NCBI GenBank assembly: GCA_037976565.1
Contig: CP137675.1
Span: forward strand, 10,930,534-10,994,533
DNA from: Mesocentrotus franciscanus
Lineage: Eukaryota > Echinodermata > Echinoidea > Camarodonta > Strongylocentrotidae
Reading direction: 5' to 3'
Length of the DNA stretch: 64,000 bases
In this document: positions 46,582-57,877 of the stretch, one piece after another
Numbering within the stretch: position 1 is the stretch's first letter
Layout of the letters: each line of letters starts with the position of its first letter
Program-made: the position numbers and the translations under genes
Notes under the pieces: generated by a model
What the model was told of the DNA's origin: nothing
The model's input: only the letters and a program-made list of their open reading frames with translations
The model's database searches: none

Positions 46582-46624
<43 letters not shown>

Positions 46625-47589
46625 TTACAAAAAAAATATTAACACAAAATTATTTTCATCCTTTGTCATACATTAAATAAAATATTCACTTTGTATCCTC
46701 ATATCGGTGAATTGGTGAAACCAGTATTAAAACACGAATCAAATTGTATGATGGTATTTAAACAAACAAAATTATCCATCAAGAATTCCAATATTATTTT
46801 GATGATCAAAACCAGCCAATGACTTAAAAACATGATGTCCAATATAAGTTAAATGGGAAGTCATGACATAATTTTTTTTTTTAATAAACGCAGAAAACAA
46901 GTGGGAATATCTTTTTTAACAGGTTGGGAAAACCTGAGAGAGAATAGAAAGTGAAGTTTTATTACTTTGAATATTGCTTAAACTGACATCCCTATGATTT
47001 ACTCTGTGAGCAACTCTTAATTTTAACTCTTTATCTATTAATTTATAAAAAATACAGTAACCCTCTTCTTTGGTTTCAGTGAAGAAGTATTTTCTACAAA
47101 ATGACTTGTCAGAACAAATAAAATATTTAGATTATGACATAATGATTGAGAAGACATTTTTCTTCCTATAAGAAATCTTTTGAAAAAAACAGAGAGTAAA
47201 TTGCAAAGGAAACCACAACGTTGCCAATTTGTGTATTATTATTCACTAAAAATTAAATAACTCTTTAAATTCTTTATCGGATTTATCAAAGCTCACTGAC
47301 CCGTTTCTCTTATTTCCTGCAGATATTAAAATTCATTTTACATCAAGTTGGACTTACACTGAGATTAAGAATTAACCATGTATTCACACAATCGTTGGAA
47401 ATATTGCCGAGTACAAGGATAAACGCCCTACTACTATGGTTAAATTTCATGTAGAAAAACAGATTCATGCACGGTTTGTCTTTCTTTTTTTAATCATTTA
47501 TAAAACACAATGAATAAAAAAATAAAAATAAACAAATTATGAAAAAAAAGAAAGAAAAGGTCATACATTCCAATTTTCTCGAGAAACCT
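46251..47589. other. AT-rich DNA downstream of the Ig gene
   Basis: A TA run lies at about 46584-46619. Near 46957 a plus-strand TTTATT gives AATAAA on the minus strand, a possible polyadenylation signal for the Ig gene, but it is far from the stop codon and uncertain. Confidence 0.35.
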
Positions 47590-47660
47590 TTACCCCTCGC
47601 CCCCAACGTTCGTCAGCCATATTGTAAGGACACCGCTCAGCAAGCACAAGTTCTTGAAAA
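47590..47660 (-). CDS. Ig gene exon 4 (C-terminal hydrophobic segment, stop)
   Basis: The acceptor TTCTCCAATTGCAG precedes the exon, which reads FKNLCLLSGVLTIWLTNVGG and then EG and TAA. It enters with two bases, completing the codon opened by the G that ends exon 3. Confidence 0.65.
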
Positions 47661-50600
47661 CTGCAATTGGAGAAAGTAGAATGAAAGTATTAAAACCATT
47701 TTTATTATTGTAAATGGTGATTTTGAACCACATCTGGACAATATATAAATTGCTATGGTCAATGGTATGTTCTCATCAGAAGAAAAAAAAAACGACGCAC
47801 CAATGCAAACTCATAGGAATCATAATATTTGTCTGCTCCTTGTTTTTTTTTTTTGTTTTTTGTTTGTTTGTTTGTTTTTTTTGGGGGGGGGGATGTATAT
47901 CTATACTTAAACTTCTCAGGTCAATTGTTAAAAGTACATTTGTAATTACCTCATCCCTACTTGTCCTTGTATCCAGACGTTACATTTTAATAGTATGTAC
48001 AAAATTAAGTTCAATGTACGAGCAGTAGCATGCAGCCAATCTTGTTGTGAATCTTGTTTTATTCTATTTTCATTTTATGTCTACTAAGTAGACCGCTGTT
48101 GTATTTCCTGTTGCATTTCGACTTTCCAGCCAAAAAAGGGCATTATCAGCAGGCCCGTAGCCACGGGGGCACGTGCCCCAAAACATTTCCAAGATCAGAC
48201 ACCCCTCCTCTTAGACCCCTCCCAGGACGCCGATCGATTACATGTATGTGCCCCCAAACATCAAACTCTGGCTACGGCCCTGATTATTAGGGCCCTGTTT
48301 CATAAAAATTGTTATCATTATCAAGTCACAATAAATGTTATAAGCTACTGAAATCGTGTCATCTGATTGGCTGAGAGCAAATTTGTCATAGAAATTTAGA
48401 ATTTGTTATTGATAACAAGTTTCATGAAACAGGGCCTGATCCTCTCCGTAAAAAAAATTATTCCACTTGTCTCACACCACTCCGATTCGCTACCGATCTG
48501 GGTACTGTTTTCTCAAACTTGTCATCAATAATGCTTAAAATTCTATGACAAATTTGCTCTCAGCCAATCAGATGCCATGAATTCAGTAGTTTTTAAAAGG
48601 TATTGTAGCTTGCTATTGATAACACGTTTTATGAAACAGGCCCTGGTCTTCTCTCGAAGTGGAGGGCTCTAATTCATTGAATAGGTAATAATATGATAAT
48701 GTGTTAAGATTGGCCCTTGAGTTGATTTCTTGAAAGACAAGTCTTTTGTGATCATGTTTTTTGCATTTGAGAAGAAAGTACCGGGTCAGTAATTTTTAAA
48801 ATGTCTGGAAATGAAAGCCATTTTTGAAGGAAAATAAAGCACTATAGTCAGGTCTTAATTTCATGCAGTGGTCTAAAATGTGTGATAAATACCTTGAAAT
48901 TGGATGAATGTTTGTTCAGCCGATGACGTGGATGATGCCATGTTTGTACCGCCACGTTGTTGTTGTTGTTGTTTGGTCGTGAACAGGTCTATTGGAGCCG
49001 TTTCTGTGTATTCTGGCTCACTGACTTGCTTGACCTGAATGGTTCTCGAGCAACTGTAACCTGTTGTGTCCTTTGGTGTCACCTGTTAGAAAATAGCCAG
49101 GGAAATTATTCGATTTCATTAATTCGTCAAGACAGTGTGAATACATGTACTACATTCCACATGGAATGACTAGCCAAGGGATAACACATAAAAGTTGATA
49201 ATTAGTTGACTACCAATCCAGGGTCCTATGAAAAACCCATGTTATCTATGTGAGGTGTGATTATCAAAATTGATCTTAGACTTTAAACAATATTTGTGTA
49301 AAATTGTACTCGTGTTGTGTTAAAAATAGAACACGCATGTGTGTTGGGTAAAATTCACGCGAAACCGGGTAAATATTTCGCAATTTAGTAAACATTTTAC
49401 TCACTAATTTTTGATACTCTACTAATATGAGTTCTTTTTTTAAAAACCCAATATGAGTAATATATTACCCAGCTCTTTTGAGCCGACATCTTGAAATGGA
49501 AGAGTATCCACAGCACAATCAGTTGACCTATCAGCAAAAAGTATTAATTGCCCCTACGTGTAATATTGCTCTTTGCACCACATATCTGAACATAAGCATT
49601 ATTTCGCATGCACACAACCGTCATTTTCGCAATGCCTTCGTAGAGAACGGTGTGAATACTCAAGTTGACGAAAAAAACAGATTTTTTTTTTTCCCCCGTA
49701 AGAGCAATAGATAATTCATGAATACGGTGTAGATCTGCTCCAGTCGACGCACATAATTTATTGTTCCCCTAATAATGCTTTGAACTTTGGTTGCCGTTGC
49801 CGTTTACTGTATATCACTGTTAATTTAGAATAGGCAATAACAAATCTGTTGACTGTGCTAGAGCTTTGTGCACATAAATTTACTATGCAAGCCAACTCCA
49901 AAAATTAACACAAGCCCTAAATGAGCGATTTGATAACTTGAATATCAAGTTATTTTTGTTATAATTTGATAGAAATGGTCGAGTGCTGGAAACGGCGTAC
50001 AATATTTTATTGGGAGCTTACTTATTCTTTTCATTTCTGTGTGGCATATTAACATAGAAGCAATGCCAGGATCCATAGAATTTATAACGTATATTAGTTT
50101 TAAACTTTGGACCCTGCTTTAATTTTGGGAAAAATTAGGAAATTTGTGTTCACTTTGATGATTTTAAAATAAATATTCTTAGGTACTATAAGTAACAATT
50201 TAATCATTTAACTTTAATTAACCATTTAACAATTTAAATTTGAATGGCAATTTAATTTTAATTAAGCATTAACCCATTTAAATTTAATCAACCATTTAAC
50301 CATTTACTTTTAATCAATCATTTAACAATTTAACTTTAATTAACCATTTAACCATTTAACTTTCTGACCGTTTCTTTCAGAGTGTTATTGCATATCCAGT
50401 ATTTTATCTTACATTCACAGCGGAAAAACCGATACCAGACCGACAAAGGACAGAATAATAAACAAATTTCCCCCAAAACTGAAAATAATCGATTAATTTG
50501 GAGTTGGTTTGGCGGTGTGACTTAGGTATAATAATAATGATTATAATATGCCGTTCTTGTACAGCGCAAATCACGTTATACACGTCTCTATGCGCTTCCA

Positions 50601-51875
50601 AAGGACTTTGGATAACTATTACCCTGGCTTTAGCTCCAGCAGCCATGCACTCAAGGAATGAATCCCACCCGGTACCCATTTACCTCATCTGTGTCAAATG
50701 TGGCCTATTGAATGTAGATTATTGTATTCTCAAAAGACATTAGTACTACGGCAGGGATTCGAACCTCGTAACCTGTAGTTCACAGTTCACAGACTTATCC
50801 ACTAGACCACAACAATTATATAACCATACTATTGGGTCCTACCTGACACCAGTAAACTCCATCGTCGTCCAAATTAGTATTATTGATAACAAGCTGGTAT
50901 CCTTTGTCTACTGAAACGCGTTCATTTCTATCATTGCCGTTGGGGTATCTTTCGGCGATCATCGTTTTATCTGTTGGGCTTTGCCCCTTCCCCCACGTGA
51001 CAGACACGATTGGAAGGGATTTGGTCGGACATGGCTGGAGACGAATGGAGCGGCCGATCTCTACAGTGTAATGGTTGAGGGGCAGAGAAAACGCTGAAGA
51101 GAGAGAGAGAGAGAGAGTTAGGCATAAACCGAATTGATGAACTGCTGTAACAAAAACGATAATTTCATCAACACTGTCAAAGGCTTTTATCGTATTTTTA
51201 CAAACACTAGTCACGGATCAAACAGACAATAGAGCCTTTTTCATGCCAAATTATAACCGCCTCTCAGCGAGTGAATCGATCTGACATCTTCTCCTTCTTC
51301 AGTTTTTTATACCGTTCGTCGAATGATTTCTTCTCTCTTACCTTCTGTGCTCCCACCTCTATTAGATCTTTGCTGTCTTCTTCCATGCCTGCCGTTCTTT
51401 TTTAATCCCATCTCATCCGACATTTTTGTTTGTTTGTTTTTGTCTTACCAAATAATTTTCAGCTCGTTTTCTAATTCTTGACCTCATCTTTTCCTAACCG
51501 TTTTCCCAAACTGTTATATTCTATGCTTTATGTTCTTAATTCAACTTTTTTCTGTATCTTACACTTTAACAAATCTTCAATACCTTTGTCTTTCTAAAGA
51601 AAAAATGTGAATCTAATTGTTAATGAAAAAACGTAAATCGCTTTTTCCAAAATATTAGGTTATCTATTTCAAGTAAGGGGGGGGGGGCATTATTTTAAAC
51701 TTTCTCCAAAGCAATTTTGTGGGGATGATCTTATCTATTGATTACCCATGCAAAACAAACAAAAAATCGCTTTATAGTATGTACCTCCACCACATAAGAC
51801 TGCTTGCACAAAGATCCAAACAAAGATCCAACTGAATACCAGGGCGGAATATGTACTCCTCCCTCTCTGACTCAT
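47590..51875 (-). CDS. Small V-type immunoglobulin-domain protein, four exons, 200 residues
   Basis: Join of 51785-51875, 50843-51093, 48893-49082 and 47590-47660; 603 nt, with phases 1, 0 and 1 all consistent. Residues 1-30 form a signal peptide (hydrophobic ALVFSWIFVWIFVQAVLC). Residues 31-131 form one Ig V-like domain with Cys52, Trp64 and DDDGVYWC with Cys113; an extra Cys125 lies in the G-strand region, and NNT (101-103) is an N-glycosylation site. Residues 132-177 are a Ser/Thr-rich stalk with five glutamines. Residues 178-200 hold the hydrophobic segment LCLLSGVLTIWL and a short polar tail, so either a membrane anchor or a GPI signal. The family usually serves adhesion or immune recognition at the cell surface; the ligand is unknown. 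An in-frame ATG at 51902 would add nine residues (MENLTPLSC). Confidence 0.75.
48150..48282. mobile_element. 133-bp hAT MITE
   Basis: The ends CAGGCCCGTAGCCACGG and TCTGGCTACGGCCCTG are flanked by ATTATCAG and ATTATTAG, a 7/8 match to an 8-bp duplication. Confidence 0.85.
48290..48436. mobile_element. GGGCCCTGTTTCAT MITE, 147 bp
   Basis: Same length and ends as 1516-1662. It abuts the hAT MITE directly and shares the phrase GAGCAAATTTGTCATA in the opposite interior orientation. Confidence 0.75.
48510..48643. mobile_element. GGGCCCTGTTTCAT MITE, partial copy
   Basis: The right end TTTTATGAAACAGGCCC is intact. The left end is diverged and the interior phrase ACAAATTTGCTCTCAGCCAA is conserved. 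Confidence 0.65.
48893..49082 (-). CDS. Ig gene exon 3 (G strand and stalk)
   Basis: Acceptor TTTTCTAACAG, donor TTTCAAG/GTATTT. Reads VTPKDTTGYSCSRTIQVKQV, completing the Ig fold, then an acidic and Ser/Thr-rich stalk with a CAA repeat coding five Gln. 190 nt, phase 0 in, phase 1 out. Confidence 0.75.
50195..50366. repeat. Degenerate tandem repeat, ATTTAACCATTTAACTTTAA
   Basis: Roughly 25-30-bp units made of ATTTAA with CC or CTTTAATTAA, about six copies. Confidence 0.8.
50515..50815 (-). mobile_element. tRNA-derived SINE
   Basis: In minus sense it starts with a tRNA-like head: A box TGGTCTAGTGGATAAG near 50805 and B box GGTTCGAATCCC at about 50754-50765. The body has GGTAAATGGGTACCGGGTGG and GCGCATAGAGACGTG, and it ends in an ATAATCATTATTATTATA tail. 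The arrangement is that of invertebrate deuterostome tRNA-SINEs. The loop between the boxes is larger than in a real tRNA. It lies in intron 2 of the Ig gene, same strand. Confidence 0.8.
50843..51093 (-). CDS. Ig gene exon 2 (V-like domain up to strand F)
   Basis: The acceptor lies directly after a (TC)n tract ending TCTTCAG. The donor is TGTCAG/GTAGGA. Encodes FSLPLNHYTVEIGRSIRLQP through VSVTWGKG to DDDGVYWCQ. 251 nt, phase 1 in, phase 0 out. Confidence 0.85.
51094..51784. other. Ig gene intron 1
   Basis: 691 bp. A (GA)n microsatellite at 51097-51117 on the plus strand forms the polypyrimidine tract of the exon 2 acceptor. The rest is unremarkable, with a poly-G at 51678. Confidence 0.65.
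51785..51875 (-). CDS. Ig gene exon 1 (signal peptide)
   Basis: Reads MSQRGRSTYSALVFSWIFVW then IFVQAVLCGG, ending G/GTACAT in phase 1. The start at 51875 gives a normal-length signal peptide; the upstream ATG at 51902 is in frame and would be met first by scanning if transcribed. Confidence 0.65.
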
Positions 51876-52884
51876 ACAAGATAGGGGTGTCAGGTTCTCC
51901 ATCCAGGCTGGCCGTTGATGAGTAATGTTTTGTAGCTCTCGTGACTTTGCGGTTAGGAATAATAATTATGCCAACGCAGTTTGCACCCTTTATACAATCA
52001 GTAAATGCATGCACTCGTGGCGAAGGTGCTATCGATAAAATGTTTGTTGATCTAATAATAAGCTTCTGCTGTTCGATCGAGTATAGCGGGGATTCCCCCT
52101 AGCCCCTGTTGTAAGATACTATTTACAACACACACGCAGACACAGACACACAACCTCACACATTACATGCTCCCAATGACGGGGATTTTCGTCGCCGGTG
52201 TATAAATGGGGTGGGCACTGAGAACTGACAGTTGGGGATTCCCAACTAACTAGACCATCATACTTCCGAGCAGTGCATCTATATTTCCTTTTCTTTGTCT
52301 TTTTCTTTACTTCTTTCTTTCTTCCTTTCTTGTTTTCTTATTTGAGTAATCCAAACATTCACAAGCTCTGCTTTGTAGTGAATTTCTCTTTTCTTTTAAG
52401 ATTAGACTTAATTTGTGATATGCTTATATACTATGTGTGTTTAAATGCTTCGATTACTTAAGCGACTCTTAAGATTGTATAATTACAAAAGTGTTTAATT
52501 TTCTACGTTATATATTGCAAATGTCATTTGATATTCATTTTATGTCAGCATTTTTTTTGGTCATGTTCTGATTGAGTTATGGAAATAAAATCATTTGAAT
52601 TGCGTTAGAATTGCATTTAGGGGGGGGGGGGTTGGTGTACAACTACTATCAAAAACGGAAAACGAAACCATTAAATGTCAAAATTAACCAAAACAAATAT
52701 TACAAAAAACACCAGTCATTGGAGGTTAGCAGGTGCATGGGTAGTGTAATGTCTGTCAATTCAAAGATCTAGTTTGATAAAAATAGCTGCTTCTTGAGAG
52801 AACCAAAGATGGTATGGAAGTGAATTCCCCATGGGAAAACCCATGCTTTTGTTGGATTGTTTTATTTTACTAGGCCTACTTAAA
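51876..52884. other. Upstream of the Ig gene, nothing recognised
   Basis: The promoter of the Ig gene should lie here, but no TATA box or other element could be placed with confidence. A poly-G run lies at 52620. CA-rich sequence lies at 52130-52160. Confidence 0.4.
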
Positions 52885-53945
52885 TGAATTATTTATTTAT
52901 TTATTCAAGTTTTATTTAAAATAGAGGGTAGGTACATTCAGTAAAAAAACTGCTTTCCAAGTACGCCCTCTAGGGCGACATAACAAACATGTGATATACA
53001 CAAATACAAGGAATACATGAAAATATAACATTCATAAAAACTAAACATTGACATATTTGACATAATATAGAGTACAAACATATATAACATAAGAAAAACA
53101 ATTATACCGGTAAAGGGAAACAAGAACGGAGATTCTATTATGATAAATGGTTGGCCAATCGGCATCCGCGCTTAAATGTTTCAATTGATTTGGTTGATTG
53201 AATTGGAAAAGGAAGTTTGTTAAACAGGGTGCTTACTTTATACGAGAATGATGTTTTTTTAATTCGGTTTTGGGGTATGGGATGTCAAGAAGAGAATTCA
53301 ATGAATAGCGGGTACAGTAGTTGAAAGTGCGATAATTGATAAGTGATTTTAAATAAGTTGGGGCCATGACATTTATAATTTAAAAAACTAACAAACAGTA
53401 GTGATATTTTAATCTTTGTTCGACCGATTGCCAATTTAAAGTTGTAAGAAGCGTGCATTGTGGTGTGTCGTAATCCTTATTTAAAACCAATCTCGCAAAT
53501 CTATTTTGTAACCTTTGCAGCTTCGATAAATTTGTCTTTGAGCAGTTTCCCCAAGCAGTACAACAGTAGTCGATATGTGGTAAAATCAATGCAAAATAGA
53601 GGTTTAAAAGAGTTTCATGGGGTATTAGGCGTTTTATACGACGAATAAATCCAATAGAACGAGATATTTTAGTACTTATATATTTTATACGTTCAGACCA
53701 CGTCAATTGTGAGTCAAGTAAAACTCCTAGGTATTTTATTGTTTCGACACACTAGTTGTAAGTTATTACCATTTAATTTAATTGAGAGACGATTGTTCTC
53801 CAACTTTCTTTTTTATCCAAAGGACATCACCATAGATTTCTGAGTGTGTATATACATCATATTTATATCAAACCACTTACATTTAAAATCAAAGTCATTC
53901 TGTACTTTTCTTCTGAATATTAATGTGCAATGTGGAAAAATATTA
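52885..53945 (-). pseudogene. LINE ORF2 C-terminal relic
   Basis: The minus strand reads KCKWFDINMMYIHTQKSMVM, a frame change, then ISTKISRSIGFIRRIKRLIP, LYFALILPHIDYCCTAWGNC and LQRLQNRFARLVLNKDY, then LNWQSVEQRLKYH. This is the standard C-terminal region of CR1/jockey-like reverse transcriptases, 5'-truncated and with stops. The 3' end shows AAATAAATAAATAAAT on the minus strand near 52887-52904, a typical LINE tail. Confidence 0.85.
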
Positions 53946-54015
53946 GTGTTTATGTACATTTTTCTAATTCAACAGGGATAGCATCATTATGCTCTCCCTT
54001 AGGTTCTTGTACAGT

Positions 54016-54368
54016 CAGTGGCGGATCCAGGGGGGGCCGGGCCCTCCCTAGAAAAAACAGGTAAAAACACCCTTTTTGAAAAAAGAAGTTTGGCCCTCCC
54101 TGGCGCCCAAGGGGTGGTGGTGGAAAAAAAATAACCCTTAACGGAGGGGAAAAAAATTTTCGGGTGCAAAAAAAAAAAATTGTGCTCACTACCCCTGGCG
54201 CCCAAGGGGTGGCGGTGGAAAAAAAAAGTTACCCTTCCCGGAGGTAAAAAAAATTTTCGGGTGCAAAATTTTCTTTTTTTGCTCACTACCCCCACTGAGC
54301 GAAAAATCGACCGGCACGATTTTCAAATTTTAGGCCCCCTCCCTTGCCGCCGGCTGGATCCGCCCCTG
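54016..54368. mobile_element. 353-bp hAT MITE, exact 8-bp target duplication
   Basis: TGTACAGT lies at 54008-54015 and 54369-54376. The ends are CAGTGGCGGATCCAGG and CTGGATCCGCCCCTG. The interior holds two tandem copies of a segment beginning CTGGCGCCCAAGGGGTGG. It is the best-preserved member of the family also at 11173 and 16315. Confidence 0.92.
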
Positions 54369-54389
54369 TGTACAGTTACCACATCATAG

Positions 54390-54535
54390 CTAGGTAATAC
54401 ACCTGGGTCGAGAGGGGCAAATATGAATAAAACACCTTGTCCGCTGGTGTAAGCACCAAGCAAGAATCGAACCCAGGACCTCTCATATGAGAGTCAGGAG
54501 CCTTCACCTGTAGACCCATACCATAGCATAGTACT
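54390..54535 (-). mobile_element. tRNA-derived SINE fragment
   Basis: The minus strand shows GGTCTACAGGTGAAGGC (A-box-like) and CTGGGTTCGATTCTTG (B-box-like), and further on CCTCTCGACCCAGGTG, a phrase of the SINE body seen in part at 50690. Only the head and the start of the body remain. Confidence 0.6.
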
Positions 54536-56212
54536 CTAATATTTGAAAGCGGAAGTCCACCCTGATATATTTAGTTTGTTTTAATGGAAGCAGAAAAGAG
54601 AGAGAAACAGGACAGTGAATGTTTGAGAAAAACCCGATTAAAAATAAGAAAGTTATGAATTTCCGAAGTTGTGATCGGGCAAATAAAAATTGGCTAATCT
54701 GTGGCCTATACCATAGTACTCAAATATTTCAACTAGATGCGTGCTCCAATGAGACACTCAGTGGAATAGGCAAACAGAATTCCGCCTGTTTGTGGGAAGG
54801 CTTCAGAAGCTGTTATCATTTTCCACTTTCAAGGGTTTAAATCAATAAACTTGTTTGGATGAGCCTATTGTTAGCTGACACATGCGTCAAATTGAGGGGA
54901 ATCCCCATTTCGTAATGCATTCTTCCATTATAACATACGAGTCATAGACAGCATTGTACATAATAAATTGGCGGTACCTTTCGAGGGTCTAGCAAAGAGT
55001 GAGGGCGCTAGTAAGAACTATCCATATAGTGTATACATTGGGAGCAGCTGACATCAATTGCAATAGCAATTGCAATTTTATTACTGTTTCGAAGGTAAAG
55101 TATACAAGGTTGTATATAATTATATCCAAACATATCAGTTTATAATTGTTTTTACTTTTATTTAATGGTTGACGATGATCCTTCCCATTTGATAAATTAC
55201 CCTTCATCCCATCGACTCACATTGATGTAGAAAGATGGCCGGCCAATAGTAATCCTAATATCAACCTTCGATAAGATATAATATAATATAAATCAAATAT
55301 AAGGAAAATTAATACTCTACCAGCATCAATTAAGATCAAGTTTTGAACTTCACGCTTAGACGGGCACATTCATTTAAGTTTTAGAAGGTCTGATTAAGAA
55401 AATTGGAAAAATAGAACAAGTAGTCATTCAAATGTTAATGGCATCTGTAACACATTCTTTTTCAACAATGAAAACAGAGAATGAGACAAAATGAGGAGGG
55501 TTGAGATCTGGATGTCAATTGCAGTCTCAGGATTGCATGAATACCTCTCATTTTCACCCAAGATCGTGAATGAGAAATATGATACCTCCAATGCTCATGA
55601 ACATTTAAATGAGCAGATGCCTCATTTCTGAAAAAATATCTTTTACAGACTTATTCATTGTTAAATTTCTATGCTTATTCATGCATGAATGAAAATTCTT
55701 AAGGATGATTAATTTATGTTTGTTTTGATAAATGAAAGATAAATTCATATTGAATATTTATTTCAAAATCTTAATTATAATTAATGTCCACCTTTTTTGT
55801 TGTATATAACTTTACCATTTAATAGGTCTTAAATCCGTAGCCCCTACCAGATCGCTTTCTACTAATAAAAGATATATACTTCCTTCATTTACAGTCAGGT
55901 TTAACTATATACATTGATCAGCCAATCATAACTATAGAGAATCTCAGTAACAAGGTAGCAGCGCTCGTGTGATGGCGCTCTGTTGAAAAAGATTTTGGAC
56001 GATATTTACCGTCTGAGGATCATCCATCTTTGCTGCGTCTATCGAAAACTTGTTATTATACATATTTTTTTAATGCAAGCAGTGGATTTGATTTTCTTCC
56101 ATTTGAAAACGTGCTTTTCAACGATTTTGTAAAGAAGTTTCTTTTTTATATATTTATAGGCTTACGTCGCTTCTGTCCCCCTTTGATCATACGCCTTATA
56201 CAGCAGGGGCGG
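54536..56212. other. Intergenic, nothing recognised
   Basis: AT-rich. No exon-like segment with good splice signals was found. Confidence 0.4.
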
Positions 56213-56574
56213 CGATCCTGGGGGGGGGACACGTCCCCCTCAATTTTTTTAGGGGGAATCGTCCTCCCGGGCCCAAGAGTGCGGCGTTTAGACAAATAAA
56301 AATGCAAAAATCTTCTCGCTCATTAGCTACACTCCCTCGCATAATATTCTTCAACATGTACAAGTAAATATTGTAGAAATCTGAAGTGTGAAAAAAGTAT
56401 ATTGCTTGATTTTATACTATAATTTTGCTAAGGAATGTAATTTTTTAATATAACAAAACTTTAAAAACCTTTGAGGGGGTAGACAATTTCGTCACCTTCA
56501 CGCCTTCACACCTTCACTATGCTCCCTCGCACTGGTGTATTGATAGGGGGCTTATGGGCAGTTGCCCCCACCAA
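56213..56574. mobile_element. hAT-like fragment, CAGGGGCGGCGATCC end
   Basis: Begins CAGGGGCGGCGATCCTGGGG at about 56211, followed by ACACGTCCCCCTCAA and TCTTCTCGCTCATTAGCTAC, the inverted counterpart of 42430-42846. The right boundary is unclear because other repeats follow. Confidence 0.55.
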
Positions 56575-56860
56575 ATAAAATTCAAACGTGGTCTATTTCT
56601 AATTCGATACCAGTGATTTACAAATGTTGCTGTAATGGCATGATTTTTCCCTGAGCTTCTGGGGGCTCTGCCCCCTGGATCCCACCAAGGGCCCTAAGGC
56701 GGGCCCCTGGTTGGTCATCTGACCGTATTTAAATGCCTAAAACCCCTGAGCTTCCGGGGGCTTCGCCCCCCTGGACCCCACCAGGGCCCTAGGGCGGCCC
56801 CTGGATGCTCATCTGACCGTAATTAAATGCCTAACACCCCTGAGCTTTCGAGGGGCGTAT
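56575..56860. repeat. Interior fragment of the hAT A/B family
   Basis: GATACCAGTGATTTACAAATG and repeated GAGCTTCCGGGGGCTTCGCC and ATCTGACCGTAATTAAATGCC phrases match hAT elements A and B at 10.3-15.4 kb (each phrase runs about 21 bases; only part is decisive). Recurs at 63455-63670. Confidence 0.75.
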
Positions 56861-57203
56861 TTTTGTTCCCACTCTAGCTCCGGACCCCAGTATGAACTCA
56901 TTTGCATACAGCCAATTAGAGCTCATCTTGTCAATAACCAGCTTGTAAAGATTTTACGGATGCGGAAGGGTACGGTGCGAAGCTCCTCACGCCAAACATT
57001 AACAGCGCCTTGCCTACAGTGTATGTCAGCACGCATGGTGTGCGTGCATAGGTCCATGGCACAGCTAGGCTTGGAAATAGTTTCAATTGTGCTCTAGCAT
57101 GTCTACCTTTAGCAAATATTTTATAGATCTACACCTCTAATATCAGCTTATGAAATTGCTGTGAAAAGTTATTACTTAGCACTAATTTAAAATTTTTCTT
57201 GCA
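56690..57203. repeat. Long direct repeat of 63487-64000
   Basis: About 510 bp, nearly identical, about 6.8 kb apart, running to the end of the window. It spans the boundary between the hAT-family fragment and the foldback element, so the two were copied as one unit. Confidence 0.9.
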
Positions 57204-57850
57204 ATCAATGATAGGCCTTATCGTCATCAAAGCAGTATAAGGACTCATTTCTAAATGTTTTATTACGGTTGAGAAATTTAATATAGATCTACACCTCTAA
57301 AAGGCTCTAATAATATCAGCTTAAGAAATTGCTGCGATGTTCATAGTTCTCAGTTAAGAATTCCTGCAATAAAAGAAGTAACAAAATAAAGCTGATATTA
57401 TATTAGATATATTAGATATTATTTTAGAGATCGATGTATATAGTCTAGATGTATAATAAATTCTCAACCGTAAAATCTTAAGAAATGAGTCCCTATATAG
57501 TGGCTTCGATGACGATAAGGCCCATCTTTGATTGCTAGAGTAACTTTAAATTAGTACTAAGTAATAATGTTTCACAGCAATTTCATGAGCTGATAATATT
57601 ATTAGAGGTGTAGATCTATGGTAAATTTGCTAAAGGTATATACATGCTAGAGCACAAATGAAACATTTGCAAGCCTATGCCTATACACGCCCACAAGCGC
57701 TGTGTGTGAAGCTAGAGCTTCGTATCACCGTTTCGAATTTCGCATCCGTAAAGCTTTAGCACGCGTATAGCTTGTTATTGACAAGATGAGCTCTGATTGG
57801 CTGTATACAAATGAGTTCATACTGGGGTCCAGAGCTCAAGTGGGAAAAAA
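56861..57850. mobile_element. Foldback element, copy 1
   Basis: The left arm starts TTTTGTTCCCACTCTAGCTC and GGACCCCAGTATGAACTCAT; the right arm ends with ATGAGTTCATACTGGGGTCC and GAGCTCAAGTGGGAAAAAA. Long arms of some 400 bp pair through GTAGATCTACACC/AGAGGTGTAGATCTA and ATGACGATAAGGCC motifs. No coding sequence. Confidence 0.8.
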
Positions 57851-57877
57851 TCATATGGATTTTACCCATACACTTAA

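Larger units (their letters stand above)
47661..48892. other. Ig gene intron 3 with nested MITEs
   Basis: Holds a T/G homopolymer stretch at 47850-47890, a hAT MITE and GGGCCCTGTTTCAT MITEs listed separately. Confidence 0.6.
49083..50842. other. Ig gene intron 2
   Basis: 1760 bp, containing an ATTTAACC-type tandem repeat and a SINE, listed separately. No further Ig exon seen. Confidence 0.6.

Noticed and set aside
50754..50815. Functional tRNA gene
   Set aside because: The region between A and B boxes is too large, and the sequence continues into a SINE body and tail.
49083..50842. Recombination signal beside the Ig V exon
   Set aside because: No CACAGTG heptamer with a spaced nonamer was seen next to 50843. 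Normal GT/AG splice sites explain the border.
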